DNA of 39,726 nt, taken from NCBI GenBank assembly GCA_020851235.1, contig JADZDD010000012.1, forward strand, positions 1 to 39,726. The letters are read 5' to 3'. Below the pieces are notes generated by a model. It searched no databases. It was given only the letters and a program-made list of their open reading frames with translations, and was not told where the DNA came from. The position numbers and the translations under genes were made by a program. The DNA is from Burkholderiales bacterium. Its GTDB lineage: Bacteria > Pseudomonadota > Gammaproteobacteria > Burkholderiales > Casimicrobiaceae. Positions 1-9,321 of the stretch are shown here, piece after piece; the stretch's first letter is position 1; every line of letters starts with the position of its first letter.

Positions 1-6
1 TCCCAA

Positions 7-82
7 GCGGGAATAGCTCAGTTGGTAGAGCGCAACCTTGCCAAGGTTGAGGTCGCGAGTTCGAGACTCGTTTCCCGCTCCA
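7..82 (+). tRNA. tRNA-Gly(GCC)
   Basis: This is a full cloverleaf of 76 nt with an encoded CCA end. The acceptor stem GCGGGAA (7-13) pairs with TTCCCGC (72-78), followed by discriminator T79 and CCA at 80-82. The anticodon loop reads CTTGCCAAG, giving anticodon GCC, and the T-arm contains GTTCGAGAC. It is followed by a hairpin terminator, so it is probably the last gene of its transcript; its promoter lies outside or at the edge of the window. Confidence 0.97.
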
Positions 83-92
83 GATCTTCGAA

Positions 93-120
93 GGGAGAGC
101 GCACGCCGGCTCTCCCTTTT
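93..120 (+). terminator. Rho-independent terminator after tRNA-Gly
   Basis: A perfect 8-bp stem, GGGAGAGC (93-100) with GCTCTCCC (109-116), encloses an 8-nt loop and is followed directly by TTTT (117-120). It sits 10 nt after the tRNA CCA end, as expected for ending the tRNA-Gly transcript before the next tRNA. Confidence 0.85.
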
Positions 121-180
121 GGTTTACAGCGCTAACCGCACGTCGCGCGCAAGCGAACGGGGCGGCCGCGCTCCACCCTT

Positions 181-254
181 GGCGGGGTGGCAGAGTGGTC
201 ATGCAGCGGCCTGCAAAGCCGTGGACGCCGGTTCGATTCCGACCCCCGCCTCCA
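181..254 (+). tRNA. tRNA-Cys(GCA)
   Basis: This is a 74-nt cloverleaf with encoded CCA. The acceptor stem GGCGGGG (181-187) pairs with CCCCGCC (244-250), then U251 and CCA at 252-254. The anticodon loop CCTGCAAAG gives GCA for cysteine. It lies 61 nt past the tRNA-Gly terminator, so it probably has its own promoter in the gap. The convergent gcl gene ends 83 nt downstream. Confidence 0.97.
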
Positions 255-336
255 GTTGCCGTGCGCCGCGGTCGCGCGGAGACACCCCTCGGTCGCAGGC
301 GTTGCCCGCGCGGTGCCTCCGTGCAGCCTCCCTCCC

Positions 337-2121
337 TCAATCCAGCAACGCCACCGCCGTCGGCGCATCTTCCTTGGCCAGTGCCAGCTCTTCGAACTCG
401 ACGATGTTGTCGATCTCCGCACCCATCGCAATGTTGGTCGCGCGCTCCAGAATGATCTCGATCACGACGGGGACGCGGTGCTCGGCCATCCACTTCTCGG
501 CCTGCTGGATCGCCGGGTCGATCTCGTCCTGACGTTCGACACGAATGGCCTTGCAGCCCAGGCCTTCGGCGACCTTCACGTGGTCGACGCCGTAGCCGCC
601 GGTGGCCGGTGCATTGATGTTCTCGAACGCGAGCGATACGCAGTAGTCGATGCCGAAGCCGCGCTGCGACTGGCGGATGAGGCCGAGGTACGCGTTGTTG
701 ACGACGATGTGGATGTACGGCAGCTTGAACTGCGCACCGACGGCGAGTTCTTCGATCATGAACTGGAAGTCGTAGTCACCGGACAGGGCGACGATCCGGC
801 GCGTGGGATCGGCAGCGCGAACGCCAAGTGCCGCCGGCAGGGTCCAGCCCAGCGGCCCGGCCTGGCCGCAGTTGATCCAGTTGCGCGGCCGGTAGACGTG
901 CAGGAACTGTGCCGCGGCGATCTGCGACAGTCCGATCGTCGTCACGTAACAGGTGTCGTTGTCGTCGAAGGCGCGATTGAGGCACTGGTACACGCGCTGC
1001 GGCTTCATCGGCACGTTCTCGAAGTTCGTCTTGCGCGCGTAGGCGAGCGCGCCCTTGCGGCCCAGGCATTCGCTCGCCCACCCCGACCAGTCGCGCAGCT
1101 TGCCCGCCGCTTTCCATTCGCGCGCGACGGCAACGAAGGTCTCGAGCGCCGCCTTGGCGTCGGAGACGATGCCGTAATCGGGCGCGAAGACACGGCCGAT
1201 CTGCGTGGGCTCGATGTCGACGTGCACGAACTTGCGACCCCTGGTGTAGACGTCGACCGAGCCCGTGTGGCGATTGGCCCAGCGGTTGCCGATGCCGAGG
1301 ACGAAGTCGCTCGCAAGCAGCGTGGCGTTGCCGTAGCGGTGGCTGGTCTGGAGGCCGCACATGCCGGCCATGAGCGGATGATCGTCGGGGATCGCGCCCC
1401 AGCCCATGAGCGTCGGAATCACGGGGACTCCGGTGATCTCGGCAAACTCGACGAGCAGTGACGACGCGTCGGCGTTGATGATGCCGCCGCCGGCGACGAT
1501 GAGCGGCTTGCTCGCGGCGTTGAGCATCGCGAGGGCGTACTCGATCTGCGCACGCGTGGCCTGCGGCTTGTAGACCGGCAAGCGCTCGTAGGTGTCGGGG
1601 TCGAACTCGATCTCCGCGGTCTGGACGTCGAACGGCAGGTCGATGAGCACGGGCCCCGGACGACCGGAGCGCATGAGGTGGAATGCCTGCTGGAACGCGC
1701 GCGGGACCTGCCCGGGCTCCATCACCGTGGTGGCCCACTTGGCAACGGGCTTGGCGATGGCGGTGATGTCGATCGCCTGGAAGTCCTCCTTGTGCAGGCG
1801 GGCGCGAGGCGCCTGACCCGTCACGCAGAGGATCGGAATCGAATCGGCGGCGGCCGAATACAGGCCGGTGATCATGTCGGTGCCTGCCGGGCCGGACGTG
1901 CCGATGCACACGCCGATGTTGCCCGCAGCGGCGCGGGTATAGCCCTCGGCCATGTGCGCCGCGCCCTCGACGTGCCGGGCAAGGATGTGGGTGATGCTGC
2001 CGCGCGAGTTCAGCGCCGAGTACATCGGGTTGATGGCAGCGCCGGGAACGCCGAAGGCAACGGTGATGCCCTCACGCTCGAGCACGTGGACAGCGGCATC
2101 GATGGCTCTCATCCTGGTCAT
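337..2121 (-). CDS. gcl: Glyoxylate carboligase (tartronate-semialdehyde synthase)
   Basis: A thiamine-diphosphate enzyme that condenses two glyoxylates to tartronate semialdehyde and CO2 in glycolate, glyoxylate or allantoin catabolism. The 594 aa match the family length. The protein follows E. coli Gcl closely throughout, for example [11 protein letters not shown] (residues 22-32), [27 protein letters not shown] and GQAGPLGWT. Residue 51 is Val, where most ThDP enzymes have the catalytic Glu; this substitution is known for Gcl. The ThDP/Mg site is the GDYDFQF stretch with the later VVNNAYLG. The ATG at 2121 has a GAGGTGACCC ribosome site. It lies 92 bp downstream of a ketopantoate-reductase-like gene and probably shares its transcript. 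No hydroxypyruvate isomerase or tartronate semialdehyde reductase (hyi, glxR) is present nearby, although these usually accompany gcl. Confidence 0.96.
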   Translation of the reverse strand: MTRMRAIDAAVHVLEREGITVAFGVPGAAINPMYSALNSRGSITHILARHVEGAAHMAEGYTRAAAGNIGVCIGTSGPAGTDMITGLYSAAADSIPILCVTGQAPRARLHKEDFQAIDITAIAKPVAKWATTVMEPGQVPRAFQQAFHLMRSGRPGPVLIDLPFDVQTAEIEFDPDTYERLPVYKPQATRAQIEYALAMLNAASKPLIVAGGGIINADASSLLVEFAEITGVPVIPTLMGWGAIPDDHPLMAGMCGLQTSHRYGNATLLASDFVLGIGNRWANRHTGSVDVYTRGRKFVHVDIEPTQIGRVFAPDYGIVSDAKAALETFVAVAREWKAAGKLRDWSGWASECLGRKGALAYARKTNFENVPMKPQRVYQCLNRAFDDNDTCYVTTIGLSQIAAAQFLHVYRPRNWINCGQAGPLGWTLPAALGVRAADPTRRIVALSGDYDFQFMIEELAVGAQFKLPYIHIVVNNAYLGLIRQSQRGFGIDYCVSLAFENINAPATGGYGVDHVKVAEGLGCKAIRVERQDEIDPAIQQAEKWMAEHRVPVVIEIILERATNIAMGAEIDNIVEFEELALAKEDAPTAVALLD

Positions 2122-2213
2122 GGGTCACCTCGTGGCGTCGTTGTGAAGCATCCATCGCTTCCGTGTCGTGAAACGAAGATTCCTGTCGCGGCGGCGCGGC
2201 CGCCCCTCCCACC

Positions 2214-3248
2214 TCATGCCACCGACGTCGCCCGCGCGGCGCCGTGCTCCGGAGTCGCCACCGGCGGGGACTGCGGCGCGGTCGACTGCGCGAGGAGCTT
2301 GGTGAGCGCGTAGACCGCGTCGATGTGCGGCGTCGGCGTGGCGGTGAGCCGCCCCAATTCGATCACCGACCCGACCAACGCCTCGATCTCCGGTGCGCGG
2401 CCGGCTTCGATGTCCTGCAACATCGACGTCTTGTGCCTGCCCACCTTTTCCGCGCCGGCGATGCGCTTGTCAAGACCGATGCGAAAGGTGATGCCGAGCT
2501 TGTGGGCGACGGCCTGCGCCTCGGTCATCATGGCGGCGGCCAGGTCGCGCGTGGGCGGGTAGCGGCAGATGTCGACCAGCGTGGCGCGGGTGAGCGCGCT
2601 GATCGGATTGAAGGTGAGATTGCCCCAGAGCTTCAACCAGATCTCGCCGCGAATGTCGTCGAGGACCGGGGCCTTGAACCCGGCCCGCGTGAAGCACTCC
2701 GACACGCGCGTCACACGCGCGCTCGTCGATCCGTCGAGCTCGCCGACCGGAAAGCGATCGCCCTCGATGTGCCGCACCACACCCGGCGCGACGAGCTCGG
2801 ACGCGGGATACACGACGCACCCGATCACCCGTTCCGGCGGGATCTGCCGGCCGATGACGCCGGAGGGATCGACGCTTTGCACGGGGCTGCCCGCGAGCTC
2901 GCCGCCGTGCTTGTGGAAATACCAGTACGGGATGCCGTTTTGCATCGTCACCACGACCGTGTCGGGGCCGAACAGGTGAGGCACGTCGTTGACGACTGCC
3001 TCGACCTGGTGCGCCTTCATCGCCAGAACGACGATGTCCTGCGGGCCCGCACCGGCGTAGTCATTGGTCGCGGTCACGTTGCGCGCGACGTGCTCGGCAC
3101 CATCGTTCATCACGAGCTTCATGCCGTTGGCGCGCAGCGCCGCGAGATTGGCACCCCGCACCATGAACGTCACATCCTCGCCGGCCAAAGCGAGTTTCAC
3201 CCCGACGTAACCGCCGATGGCCCCCGCACCCACGATCGCAATCTTCAT
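2214..3248 (-). CDS. Ketopantoate-reductase-family NADPH oxidoreductase (PanE-like, copy 1)
   Basis: A 344-aa cytoplasmic dehydrogenase of the 2-dehydropantoate 2-reductase fold. The N-terminal Rossmann motif GAGAIGG lies at residues 7-13. The catalytic Lys is K206 in IWLKLWGNL, followed by NPISALT, and the substrate-binding Glu is E287 in PEIEALVG. The ATG at 3248 follows AGGAG with about 8 nt spacing. It is the first gene of a likely two-gene transcript with gcl, divergent from a LysR regulator. That context suggests it acts on a glyoxylate-derived 2-oxo or hydroxy acid rather than in pantothenate synthesis, but this is inference. A second paralogue lies at 9322-10341. The C-terminal 20-25 residues are an Ala/Pro-rich tail outside the fold. 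Confidence 0.85.
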   Translation of the reverse strand: MKIAIVGAGAIGGYVGVKLALAGEDVTFMVRGANLAALRANGMKLVMNDGAEHVARNVTATNDYAGAGPQDIVVLAMKAHQVEAVVNDVPHLFGPDTVVVTMQNGIPYWYFHKHGGELAGSPVQSVDPSGVIGRQIPPERVIGCVVYPASELVAPGVVRHIEGDRFPVGELDGSTSARVTRVSECFTRAGFKAPVLDDIRGEIWLKLWGNLTFNPISALTRATLVDICRYPPTRDLAAAMMTEAQAVAHKLGITFRIGLDKRIAGAEKVGRHKTSMLQDIEAGRAPEIEALVGSVIELGRLTATPTPHIDAVYALTKLLAQSTAPQSPPVATPEHGAARATSVA

Positions 3249-3425
3249 CGTCCTGTCTCCTGTTCACGACCGCAGCCGCGTCTCGCCTGCCACCGCCTGC
3301 ACCCGAATCCTTGCCCGCGGCGCGGGACGTGAGGCGCAATGTAGGCGACCTGTTTCATCAAGACTAGTTGATTCTTTTTATACTTGCTATAGAGTAAGGG
3401 TTATGTATCACGCGATCCGCCAAGG
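3249..3425. promoter_or_regulatory. Divergent promoter region with probable LysR operator
   Basis: This intergenic region between the PanE-like/gcl unit and lysR holds an AT-rich stretch at about 3353-3405 that contrasts sharply with its surroundings. At 3357-3372 the sequence ATCAAGACTAGTTGAT has perfect 5-bp arms (ATCAA/TTGAT). It also fits the TNA-N7/8-TNA arrangement described for CbbR-type LysR proteins: TCA at 3358-3360, then 8 nt, then TGA at 3369-3371. TTGATT (3368-3373) with TAGAGT (3390-3395) at 16-nt spacing could serve as -35/-10 for lysR, overlapping the operator. The assignment is from pattern and position only. Confidence 0.5.
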
Positions 3426-4493
3426 ATGAAGAACGCGACCCTGCGGCAACTGAAGCTCTTCGAATGTGTCGCGCGGCACCTGAGCTTCACGCGGGCGGCC
3501 AACGAAATGCACCTCAGCCAGCCCGCGGTGTCCACGCAGGTCAAGGAGCTCGAGCGCCACGCGGGGTTGCCGCTGTTCGAGCAGCTCGGACGGCGCGTGT
3601 ACCTCACTCGCGCCGGCACCGAGATGCTCCACTACAGCCGCACGATCATCCAGCAGTTCCGCGAGGCGGAGGAAGCGATGCTGCTCCTTCGCGGCGACAC
3701 CGGGGGGACGCTCAACATCGCGGTGATCAGTGCCGGCGATTACTTCATTCCACGGCTCCTCGCGGAGTTTGCGCGGCGTCACCCCGGCGTCGGGCTCAAC
3801 CTCACCGTGCACAATCGTACCGAGCTGCTGCATCGCCTGGCGGACAACCTGATCGACCTCGCGATCATGGGGCGCCCTCCGGAGCAGATCGATGTCGTGA
3901 GCGAGCCGTTCTCGCCGCATCCGTACGTGATCGTCGCCTCGCCGTCGCACCGCCTTGCCCGGACCCGCGGCATCCCGAAGGCGGTCATCGCCCGCGAGCA
4001 ATTCGTCGTTCGCGAGAGGGGATCCGACACGCGCAACGCGATGACGCTCGCGTTCGGGCGATGGAACGCGACGCTCGACATCCGGATGGAGATCACGAGC
4101 ACCGAAACCATCAAGCAGGCGGTGATCGCCGGCCTGGGGGTGAGCTTCCTGTCCGCGCACACGGTGGCGCTCGAACGGCAAGTGGGCAACCTGACGATCC
4201 TCGATGTGGAGGGCTTTCCGATGCTCCTGCACTGGAACGTCGTGCACCGCAAGAACAAGCGCCTGCCGCCCGTGGCCTCCGCGTTCAAGAACTTCCTCAT
4301 GGGTGAAGGGGCGACGCTGATCGAGGAGATCACGCACTTCGGCACGGTGCCCGGAGCACGATCGCACCGCGAGAACCGTCGCCGGGCACGCGCCGAGGCT
4401 AGCCCCACGGCCGCCGCGGGCGCGTCGGTGCCGATGCACCGTGCCGGCACCGTCGAGCCGCGCGGTGGCGGGACGCGCAAGGCGCGCGGCTGA
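3426..4493 (+). CDS. LysR-family regulator, CbbR-like, divergent from gcl
   Basis: A LysR-type DNA-binding regulator. Residues 1-65 form the winged HTH (TLRQLKLFECVARHLSFTRAA, then SQPAVSTQVKELE). Residues of about 90-300 form the periplasmic-binding-protein-like effector domain, starting LNIAVISAGDYFIPRLL. The N-terminus resembles CbbR/CysB-like regulators. It is 355 aa against about 300-310 for the family; the last 40-45 residues are an Arg/Ala-rich tail with no visible domain. Divergent placement next to the PanE-like gene and gcl suggests it controls that unit, probably in response to a glyoxylate or glycolate metabolite, which is inference. The ATG at 3426 has AAGG almost touching it, so the ribosome site is weak. 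Confidence 0.9.
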   Translation: MKNATLRQLKLFECVARHLSFTRAANEMHLSQPAVSTQVKELERHAGLPLFEQLGRRVYLTRAGTEMLHYSRTIIQQFREAEEAMLLLRGDTGGTLNIAVISAGDYFIPRLLAEFARRHPGVGLNLTVHNRTELLHRLADNLIDLAIMGRPPEQIDVVSEPFSPHPYVIVASPSHRLARTRGIPKAVIAREQFVVRERGSDTRNAMTLAFGRWNATLDIRMEITSTETIKQAVIAGLGVSFLSAHTVALERQVGNLTILDVEGFPMLLHWNVVHRKNKRLPPVASAFKNFLMGEGATLIEEITHFGTVPGARSHRENRRRARAEASPTAAAGASVPMHRAGTVEPRGGGTRKARG

Positions 4494-4780
4494 CGACGCG
4501 TCGCATGCGCCACGTGCCTCGCGATGACGCTCCACTGGCCGCGCGATGCCGGCGCCAGGCAAGGATGTCGGCGCGACGCCGATCGGCCACGCGCTACAAT
4601 GCGCATCGCTCGTGCCGTGATACCCCGTCGCGGTCGGGCGGCAATGCCGGTCGGCGCGGTGCCCACGCGGTGCGGCGTCGCCGGCGCGGCCCGGTCGTGA
4701 AGGATGGCCCGAGCCCGTTGCCGCAACCGCCCTCCTTCGTCACGCTCCCATAGCACGTTACGTTCCCAAGCCCGTTGTCG
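4494..4780. other. Non-coding gap before parE
   Basis: About 290 bp with no convincing gene. The only promoter-like element is TACAAT at 4595-4600, a 5/6 match to a -10 box on the plus strand; no acceptable -35 box sits 16-18 nt upstream. It could start the parE-parC transcript with a roughly 180-nt leader. I see no terminator hairpin with a T-run for lysR. Confidence 0.35.
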
Positions 4781-6757
4781 ATGGCTGCCCGTCGTTACCA
4801 GGAATCGTCGATCCGCGTCCTCAAGGGACTCGAGCCCGTGCGCGAGCGCCCGGGCATGTACACGCGCACGGTGGATCCGACGCACATCATCGCCGAGGCC
4901 ATCGACAACGCAGCCGACGAGGCGCTCGCGGGTGTGGCCACGCGCATCGACGTGCGCGTGCACGCCGACCACTCGGTGACGGTCGACGACGACGGCCGCG
5001 GCATTCCGGTCGGCCCGCACCCGATCGAGAAGATTCCGACCGTCGAGCTCGTCTTCACGCGCCTGCACGCCGGCGGCAAGTTCGACAAGCGCGATGGCGA
5101 CGGTGCATACGCGTTTTCCGGCGGCCTGCACGGCGTGGGCGTGTCGGTGACCAATGCGCTGTCACGCCGGCTCGAGGTCGAGGTGCGACGCGACGGCAAG
5201 GTGCATCGCATCGTCTTTGCCAACGGTGACGTCGCCGAGCCGCTCCGGGTCGTGGGCAGCGTCGGCGCCAAAGTCACCGGCACCACGGTGCGCGCGTATC
5301 CCGATCCCAGGTACTTCGACGCGCCCGACGTCTCGATCGCCGAGCTCGAGCGACTGCTGCGCGCCAAGGCCGTGCTCCTGCCCGGCGTCACCGTCACGCT
5401 GCACGTGGAGACGGGAAAGGACGTCAGGGCGAAGACCTGGTCGTATCCGGAAGGTCTGCGCGGCTATCTCGACGAGATTGCCGGCGCGGCGCAGCCGGTC
5501 GTGCCGGTCTTCGCCGGTGAGGCGTATCTCGGCAAGCCCAAGGATGGGGACACCTTCGCCGAAGGCGAGGGCGCGGCGTGGGCGATCGGTTGGTACGACG
5601 ACGGCGGCGGCTCCGGCGAGAGTTACGTCAACCTCATCCCCACACCCACGGGAGGCACGCACGAGGCGGGAATGCGCGCGGCGCTCTTCGAGGCGGTGAA
5701 GGCATTCGTCGACCATCACGGCCTGCTGCCGCGCGGCGCGCGGCTGCAAACGGAGGACGTGTCGGCGAAGACGCACTTCGTGCTGTCCGCACGCATCCTC
5801 GATCCGCAGTTCCAGGGCCAGGTCAAGGAGAAGCTCGCGAGCCGCGATGCACTGAAGCTCGTGGCGCAGACGATCAAGGATCCGCTCGAGGTGTGGCTCA
5901 ACTCGAACGTCGAATACGGCAAGCGCATCGCCGAACTCGCGATCGCACAGGCGCAGCTGCGCATGAAGTCGGCGCAGAAGGTCGAAAAGCGGAAGGGCTC
6001 CGGTGTCGCGGTGCTCCCGGGCAAGCTCACCGACTGCGAATCCGACGACGTCCCGCGACGCGAGGTCTTCCTCGTCGAAGGCGACTCCGCGGGAGGCTCG
6101 GCGAAGCTCGCGCGCGACAAGCAGTACCAGGCGATCCTGCCGCTGCGTGGCAAGGTGCTCAACACCTTCGAGGTCGACCGCGACCGGCTCTTCGCCAACA
6201 ACGAGATCCACGACATCGCGGTGGCGATCGGCGTCGATCCGCACGAGTCGGCCGCGACGGCCGACCTTGCCAACCTGCGCTACGGTCGCATCATCATCAT
6301 GGCCGACGCCGACGTCGACGGCAGTCACATCAAGGTGCTGCTCCTCACGCTCTTCTTCCGCCACTTCCCGGCGCTCATCGCCGGCGGCCACATCCAGGTC
6401 GCGCATCCGCCGCTGTTTCGCATCGACGTCCCGGCGTCGGGCAAGCGCGCCGCGCGCAAGCTCTACGCGCTCGACGACGACGAGCTCGCTGCCATCGAGG
6501 ACCGCCTCGTCAAGGAAGGCGTCAAGCCGGCATCGTGGTCGGTCGGACGCTTCAAGGGTCTGGGCGAGATGAATCCCGAGCAGTTGTGGGAGACGACGAT
6601 GAATCCGGAGACGCGCCGGGTGACGCCGGTGCGCGTCGCGCACGACGGCGCGGACGAGGCGCAGCGGATCTTCGCGCGGCTCATGGGCAAGACCGAGGCC
6701 GCCGCGCGCCGCGAGTGGATGGAGCGCGACGGCAATGCGGTCGACGTCGACGTCTGA
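4781..6757 (+). CDS. parE: DNA topoisomerase IV subunit B
   Basis: The ATPase subunit of the type IIA topoisomerase that decatenates replicated chromosomes. The GHKL ATPase comes first: [11 protein letters not shown] (residues 39-49, with catalytic Glu and Mg-binding Asn), [10 protein letters not shown] and [15 protein letters not shown]. The transducer domain follows, then the TOPRIM domain with EGDSAGG from E433 and DADVD at 509-513, and finally the C-terminal [16 protein letters not shown] region. At 658 aa it is the normal ParE length and lacks the long GyrB insert. I prefer the ATG at 4781 ([14 protein letters not shown]); a TTG two codons upstream (4775) is also in frame. parC follows after 10 bp. 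Confidence 0.95.
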   Translation: MAARRYQESSIRVLKGLEPVRERPGMYTRTVDPTHIIAEAIDNAADEALAGVATRIDVRVHADHSVTVDDDGRGIPVGPHPIEKIPTVELVFTRLHAGGKFDKRDGDGAYAFSGGLHGVGVSVTNALSRRLEVEVRRDGKVHRIVFANGDVAEPLRVVGSVGAKVTGTTVRAYPDPRYFDAPDVSIAELERLLRAKAVLLPGVTVTLHVETGKDVRAKTWSYPEGLRGYLDEIAGAAQPVVPVFAGEAYLGKPKDGDTFAEGEGAAWAIGWYDDGGGSGESYVNLIPTPTGGTHEAGMRAALFEAVKAFVDHHGLLPRGARLQTEDVSAKTHFVLSARILDPQFQGQVKEKLASRDALKLVAQTIKDPLEVWLNSNVEYGKRIAELAIAQAQLRMKSAQKVEKRKGSGVAVLPGKLTDCESDDVPRREVFLVEGDSAGGSAKLARDKQYQAILPLRGKVLNTFEVDRDRLFANNEIHDIAVAIGVDPHESAATADLANLRYGRIIIMADADVDGSHIKVLLLTLFFRHFPALIAGGHIQVAHPPLFRIDVPASGKRAARKLYALDDDELAAIEDRLVKEGVKPASWSVGRFKGLGEMNPEQLWETTMNPETRRVTPVRVAHDGADEAQRIFARLMGKTEAAARREWMERDGNAVDVDV

Positions 6758-6767
6758 TCCGATCGAC

Positions 6768-9233
6768 ATGGCAACCCGTACCCCGCGCAAGACCACGACA
6801 CGGCACAAGGGCGACGAGCCCACCGCCGATACGCTGACCGGCGAACTCTTCACGCCGGACGAAGCGCCCGCGCAACCGGCGCCGCCGGCGCACGGCGTCG
6901 CGCGACCGTCCGTGCAGGGCGCGGCTCCACCCCCGCCGCCGCCCGTCGCGCCGCCACCTGCGAGCGACGACGAGGCGCTGCCGCTCGCGCAATTCGCCGA
7001 GCGCAGCTACCTCGAATACGCGATGAGTGTCGTCATGGGTCGTGCGCTCCCGCACGTGGCCGACGGCCAAAAGCCGGTGCAGCGGCGCATCCTGTACGCG
7101 ATGCACGAGCTCGGGCTGTACGCACCCGCCCGCCACGTGAAGTCGGCACGCGTGGTCGGCGACGTGCTCGGCAAGTACCACCCGCACGGCGACGCGGCGG
7201 CGTACGACGCGCTGGTGCGCCAGGCGCAGGACTTCACACTGCGCTATCCCTTGATCGACGGCCAGGGCAACTTCGGCTCGCGCGACGGCGACAACGCGGC
7301 CGCGATGCGCTACACCGAATGCCGCCTGACGCCCATCGCCGCGCTGCTCCTCGAGGAGATCGAGCGCGACACGGTCGACTTCGTCGCCAACTACGACGGC
7401 GCCTTCACCGAACCCCGACTCCTCCCCGCGCGCCTGCCACTCCTGCTCCTGAACGGCGCCTCGGGCATCGGCGTCGGCATGGCGACCGACGTCCCGTCGC
7501 ACAACTTGCGCGAAGTGGCGCAGGCCGCCATCGCGGTGATCCGCGATCCGCAGATCACGACCGAGCAACTGCTGGCCCTCGTTCCCGGGCCGGACCTGCC
7601 CGGCGGCGGGCAGCTCATCTCCGATGCGCAGACGATTCGCGCCGCGTACGCCACCGGGCGCGGCAGCCTGCGCGTGCGCGCGCGTTGGGTGGTCGAGGAA
7701 CTCGCCCGCGGCCAGTGGCGCATCGCCGTGACCGAGTTGCCGTTCGGCGTGTCGACACGGGTGGTGCTGGAGGACATCGAGCGGCTGACCAATCCGAAGC
7801 CGAAGGAAGGCAAGAAGTCGCCGTCGCAGGATCAGATCAACCTCAGGAACCTCATCCTGTCGGCACTCGACACGGTGCGCGACGAGTCCGACAAGACCGC
7901 TCCGGTGCGCCTCGTGCTCGAGCCTCGCTCGAGCCGGCAAGCACCGCAGGAACTCATGGCGCTCCTGCTCGCGCACACGCGGCTCGAGGCGAGCCTGCCG
8001 GTCAATCTCGTGACGCTGGGACGCGACGGTCGTCCGCGGCAGAAGTCGCTCAAGGACCTGCTGGTCGAGTGGACCGCTTTCCGCTTCGAGACGGTGACGC
8101 GGCGCACACGGCACCGCCTGGCCGAAGTCGATCGCCGCATCCACATCCTCGAGGGGCGGCGCCTTGCGCTGGTTTCGATCGACGAGGTCATCCGCATCAT
8201 CCGCAAGGCCGACGACCCCAAGGCCGCGCTCATCGCGCGGTTCAAGCTGAGCGAGGTGCAGGCCGACGACATCCTCGAGATCCGGCTGCGGCAGCTGGCA
8301 CGGCTCGAGGCGCTTCGCATCGAGCAGGAACTCGCGGACCTCGCCACCGAACGTGCCGCGTTGGCCCGGATCCTCGCCGACCGCAAGGTGCTCGCACGGA
8401 CCGTGACGGCCGAGATCGAGGCGGACGCGAAACGTCATGGCGACGCCCGGCGCACGCTCATCGAAGCGGTTGCGCCCGCGATCATCGAGCGCACCGTTGC
8501 CGACGAACCGATCACCGTCACGCTGTCGCGACACGGCTGGATCCGCTCGCGCCAGGGACACGGTCACGCCGCCGACCAGTTCGCCTACAAGGCAGGCGAC
8601 GGTCCGCTCGCGGTGCTCGAGACGCGCACCGTCGCGCCGGTCGTGATGATCGACACCACCGGTCGCGCGTATGCGATCGAAGCCGCGGACATCCCGGGCG
8701 GTCGCGGCGACGGGGTGCCGGTGACCACGTTCATCGACCTGCCGGCGGGCGCGAAGGTGGCGCAGGCCATCGTCGGCGCCGTCGAGCAGAAGTTTCTCGT
8801 CGCCGGCAGCGGTGGCTACGGCTTCGTCGCAACGTTCGGCGACATGCTCTCGCGCGTGCGCACCGGCAAGGCGTTCATGACGCTTGCCGCCGATGAGGTG
8901 CCGCTCGCGCCCGTGGCGCTCGCCCCCGGGCTCGATCACGTCGCCGCGCTATCGTCGAAGGGGCGGCTCGTCGTTTTCGCGCTCGCCGAGATGCGCGAGG
9001 TGCCGCGCGGCCGCGGCGTCATCGTCATGGGGCTCGACGCCGGCGAGACGCTCGCCGCGGTCGGCCTCGTCACCGCGCGCCGGGTCGTGCTGCAAGGAAC
9101 GAACCGGCTCGGCCGGGCGACGCAATTCGCCCTCGAGGGCGAGGAACTCGCGCGCTACGTCCTCAAGCGCGCGCGCAAGGGCTGCCTGTTGCCGAAGCGC
9201 ATGAAGGTCAGCGGCTTCGCCGGATCGACGTGA
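6768..9233 (+). CDS. parC: DNA topoisomerase IV subunit A
   Basis: The DNA-cleaving subunit that pairs with ParE. From the ATG at 6768 the protein has 821 aa. Residues 1-70 are a Pro/Ala-rich, probably disordered extension absent from E. coli ParC. The breakage-reunion domain starts near [20 protein letters not shown]; the winged helix carries [15 protein letters not shown] and the catalytic Tyr is Y182 in [10 protein letters not shown]. The C-terminal third is the beta-pinwheel DNA-wrapping domain. The quinolone-contact Ser (Ser80 in E. coli ParC) is Ala143 here, and the acidic partner four residues later is Asp. Loss of that Ser may be a lineage trait. An in-frame ATG at 6735 inside parE is a less likely start. 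Probably co-transcribed with parE. Confidence 0.94.
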   Translation: MATRTPRKTTTRHKGDEPTADTLTGELFTPDEAPAQPAPPAHGVARPSVQGAAPPPPPPVAPPPASDDEALPLAQFAERSYLEYAMSVVMGRALPHVADGQKPVQRRILYAMHELGLYAPARHVKSARVVGDVLGKYHPHGDAAAYDALVRQAQDFTLRYPLIDGQGNFGSRDGDNAAAMRYTECRLTPIAALLLEEIERDTVDFVANYDGAFTEPRLLPARLPLLLLNGASGIGVGMATDVPSHNLREVAQAAIAVIRDPQITTEQLLALVPGPDLPGGGQLISDAQTIRAAYATGRGSLRVRARWVVEELARGQWRIAVTELPFGVSTRVVLEDIERLTNPKPKEGKKSPSQDQINLRNLILSALDTVRDESDKTAPVRLVLEPRSSRQAPQELMALLLAHTRLEASLPVNLVTLGRDGRPRQKSLKDLLVEWTAFRFETVTRRTRHRLAEVDRRIHILEGRRLALVSIDEVIRIIRKADDPKAALIARFKLSEVQADDILEIRLRQLARLEALRIEQELADLATERAALARILADRKVLARTVTAEIEADAKRHGDARRTLIEAVAPAIIERTVADEPITVTLSRHGWIRSRQGHGHAADQFAYKAGDGPLAVLETRTVAPVVMIDTTGRAYAIEAADIPGGRGDGVPVTTFIDLPAGAKVAQAIVGAVEQKFLVAGSGGYGFVATFGDMLSRVRTGKAFMTLAADEVPLAPVALAPGLDHVAALSSKGRLVVFALAEMREVPRGRGVIVMGLDAGETLAAVGLVTARRVVLQGTNRLGRATQFALEGEELARYVLKRARKGCLLPKRMKVSGFAGST

Positions 9234-9321
9234 GCGCCGGGGCGACGCCAGCGCCACGCACCGATTCGCGCTGCGGCCCGTGCTGCAGTGGCACGCGCCG
9301 CGCGCCGCGGGGAGTGACGAC

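Noticed and set aside
187-1461. Long plus-strand open frame through tRNA-Cys and opposite gcl.
   Set aside because: It is composed of Arg/Asp/Val-rich antisense codons typical of the high-GC shadow of gcl and runs through a tRNA gene.
3403-3429. An eight-codon open frame (MYHAIRQG) whose stop overlaps the lysR start codon in ATGA.
   Set aside because: It has no ribosome site of its own and no leader-peptide-like composition; an overlap of this size is expected by chance.
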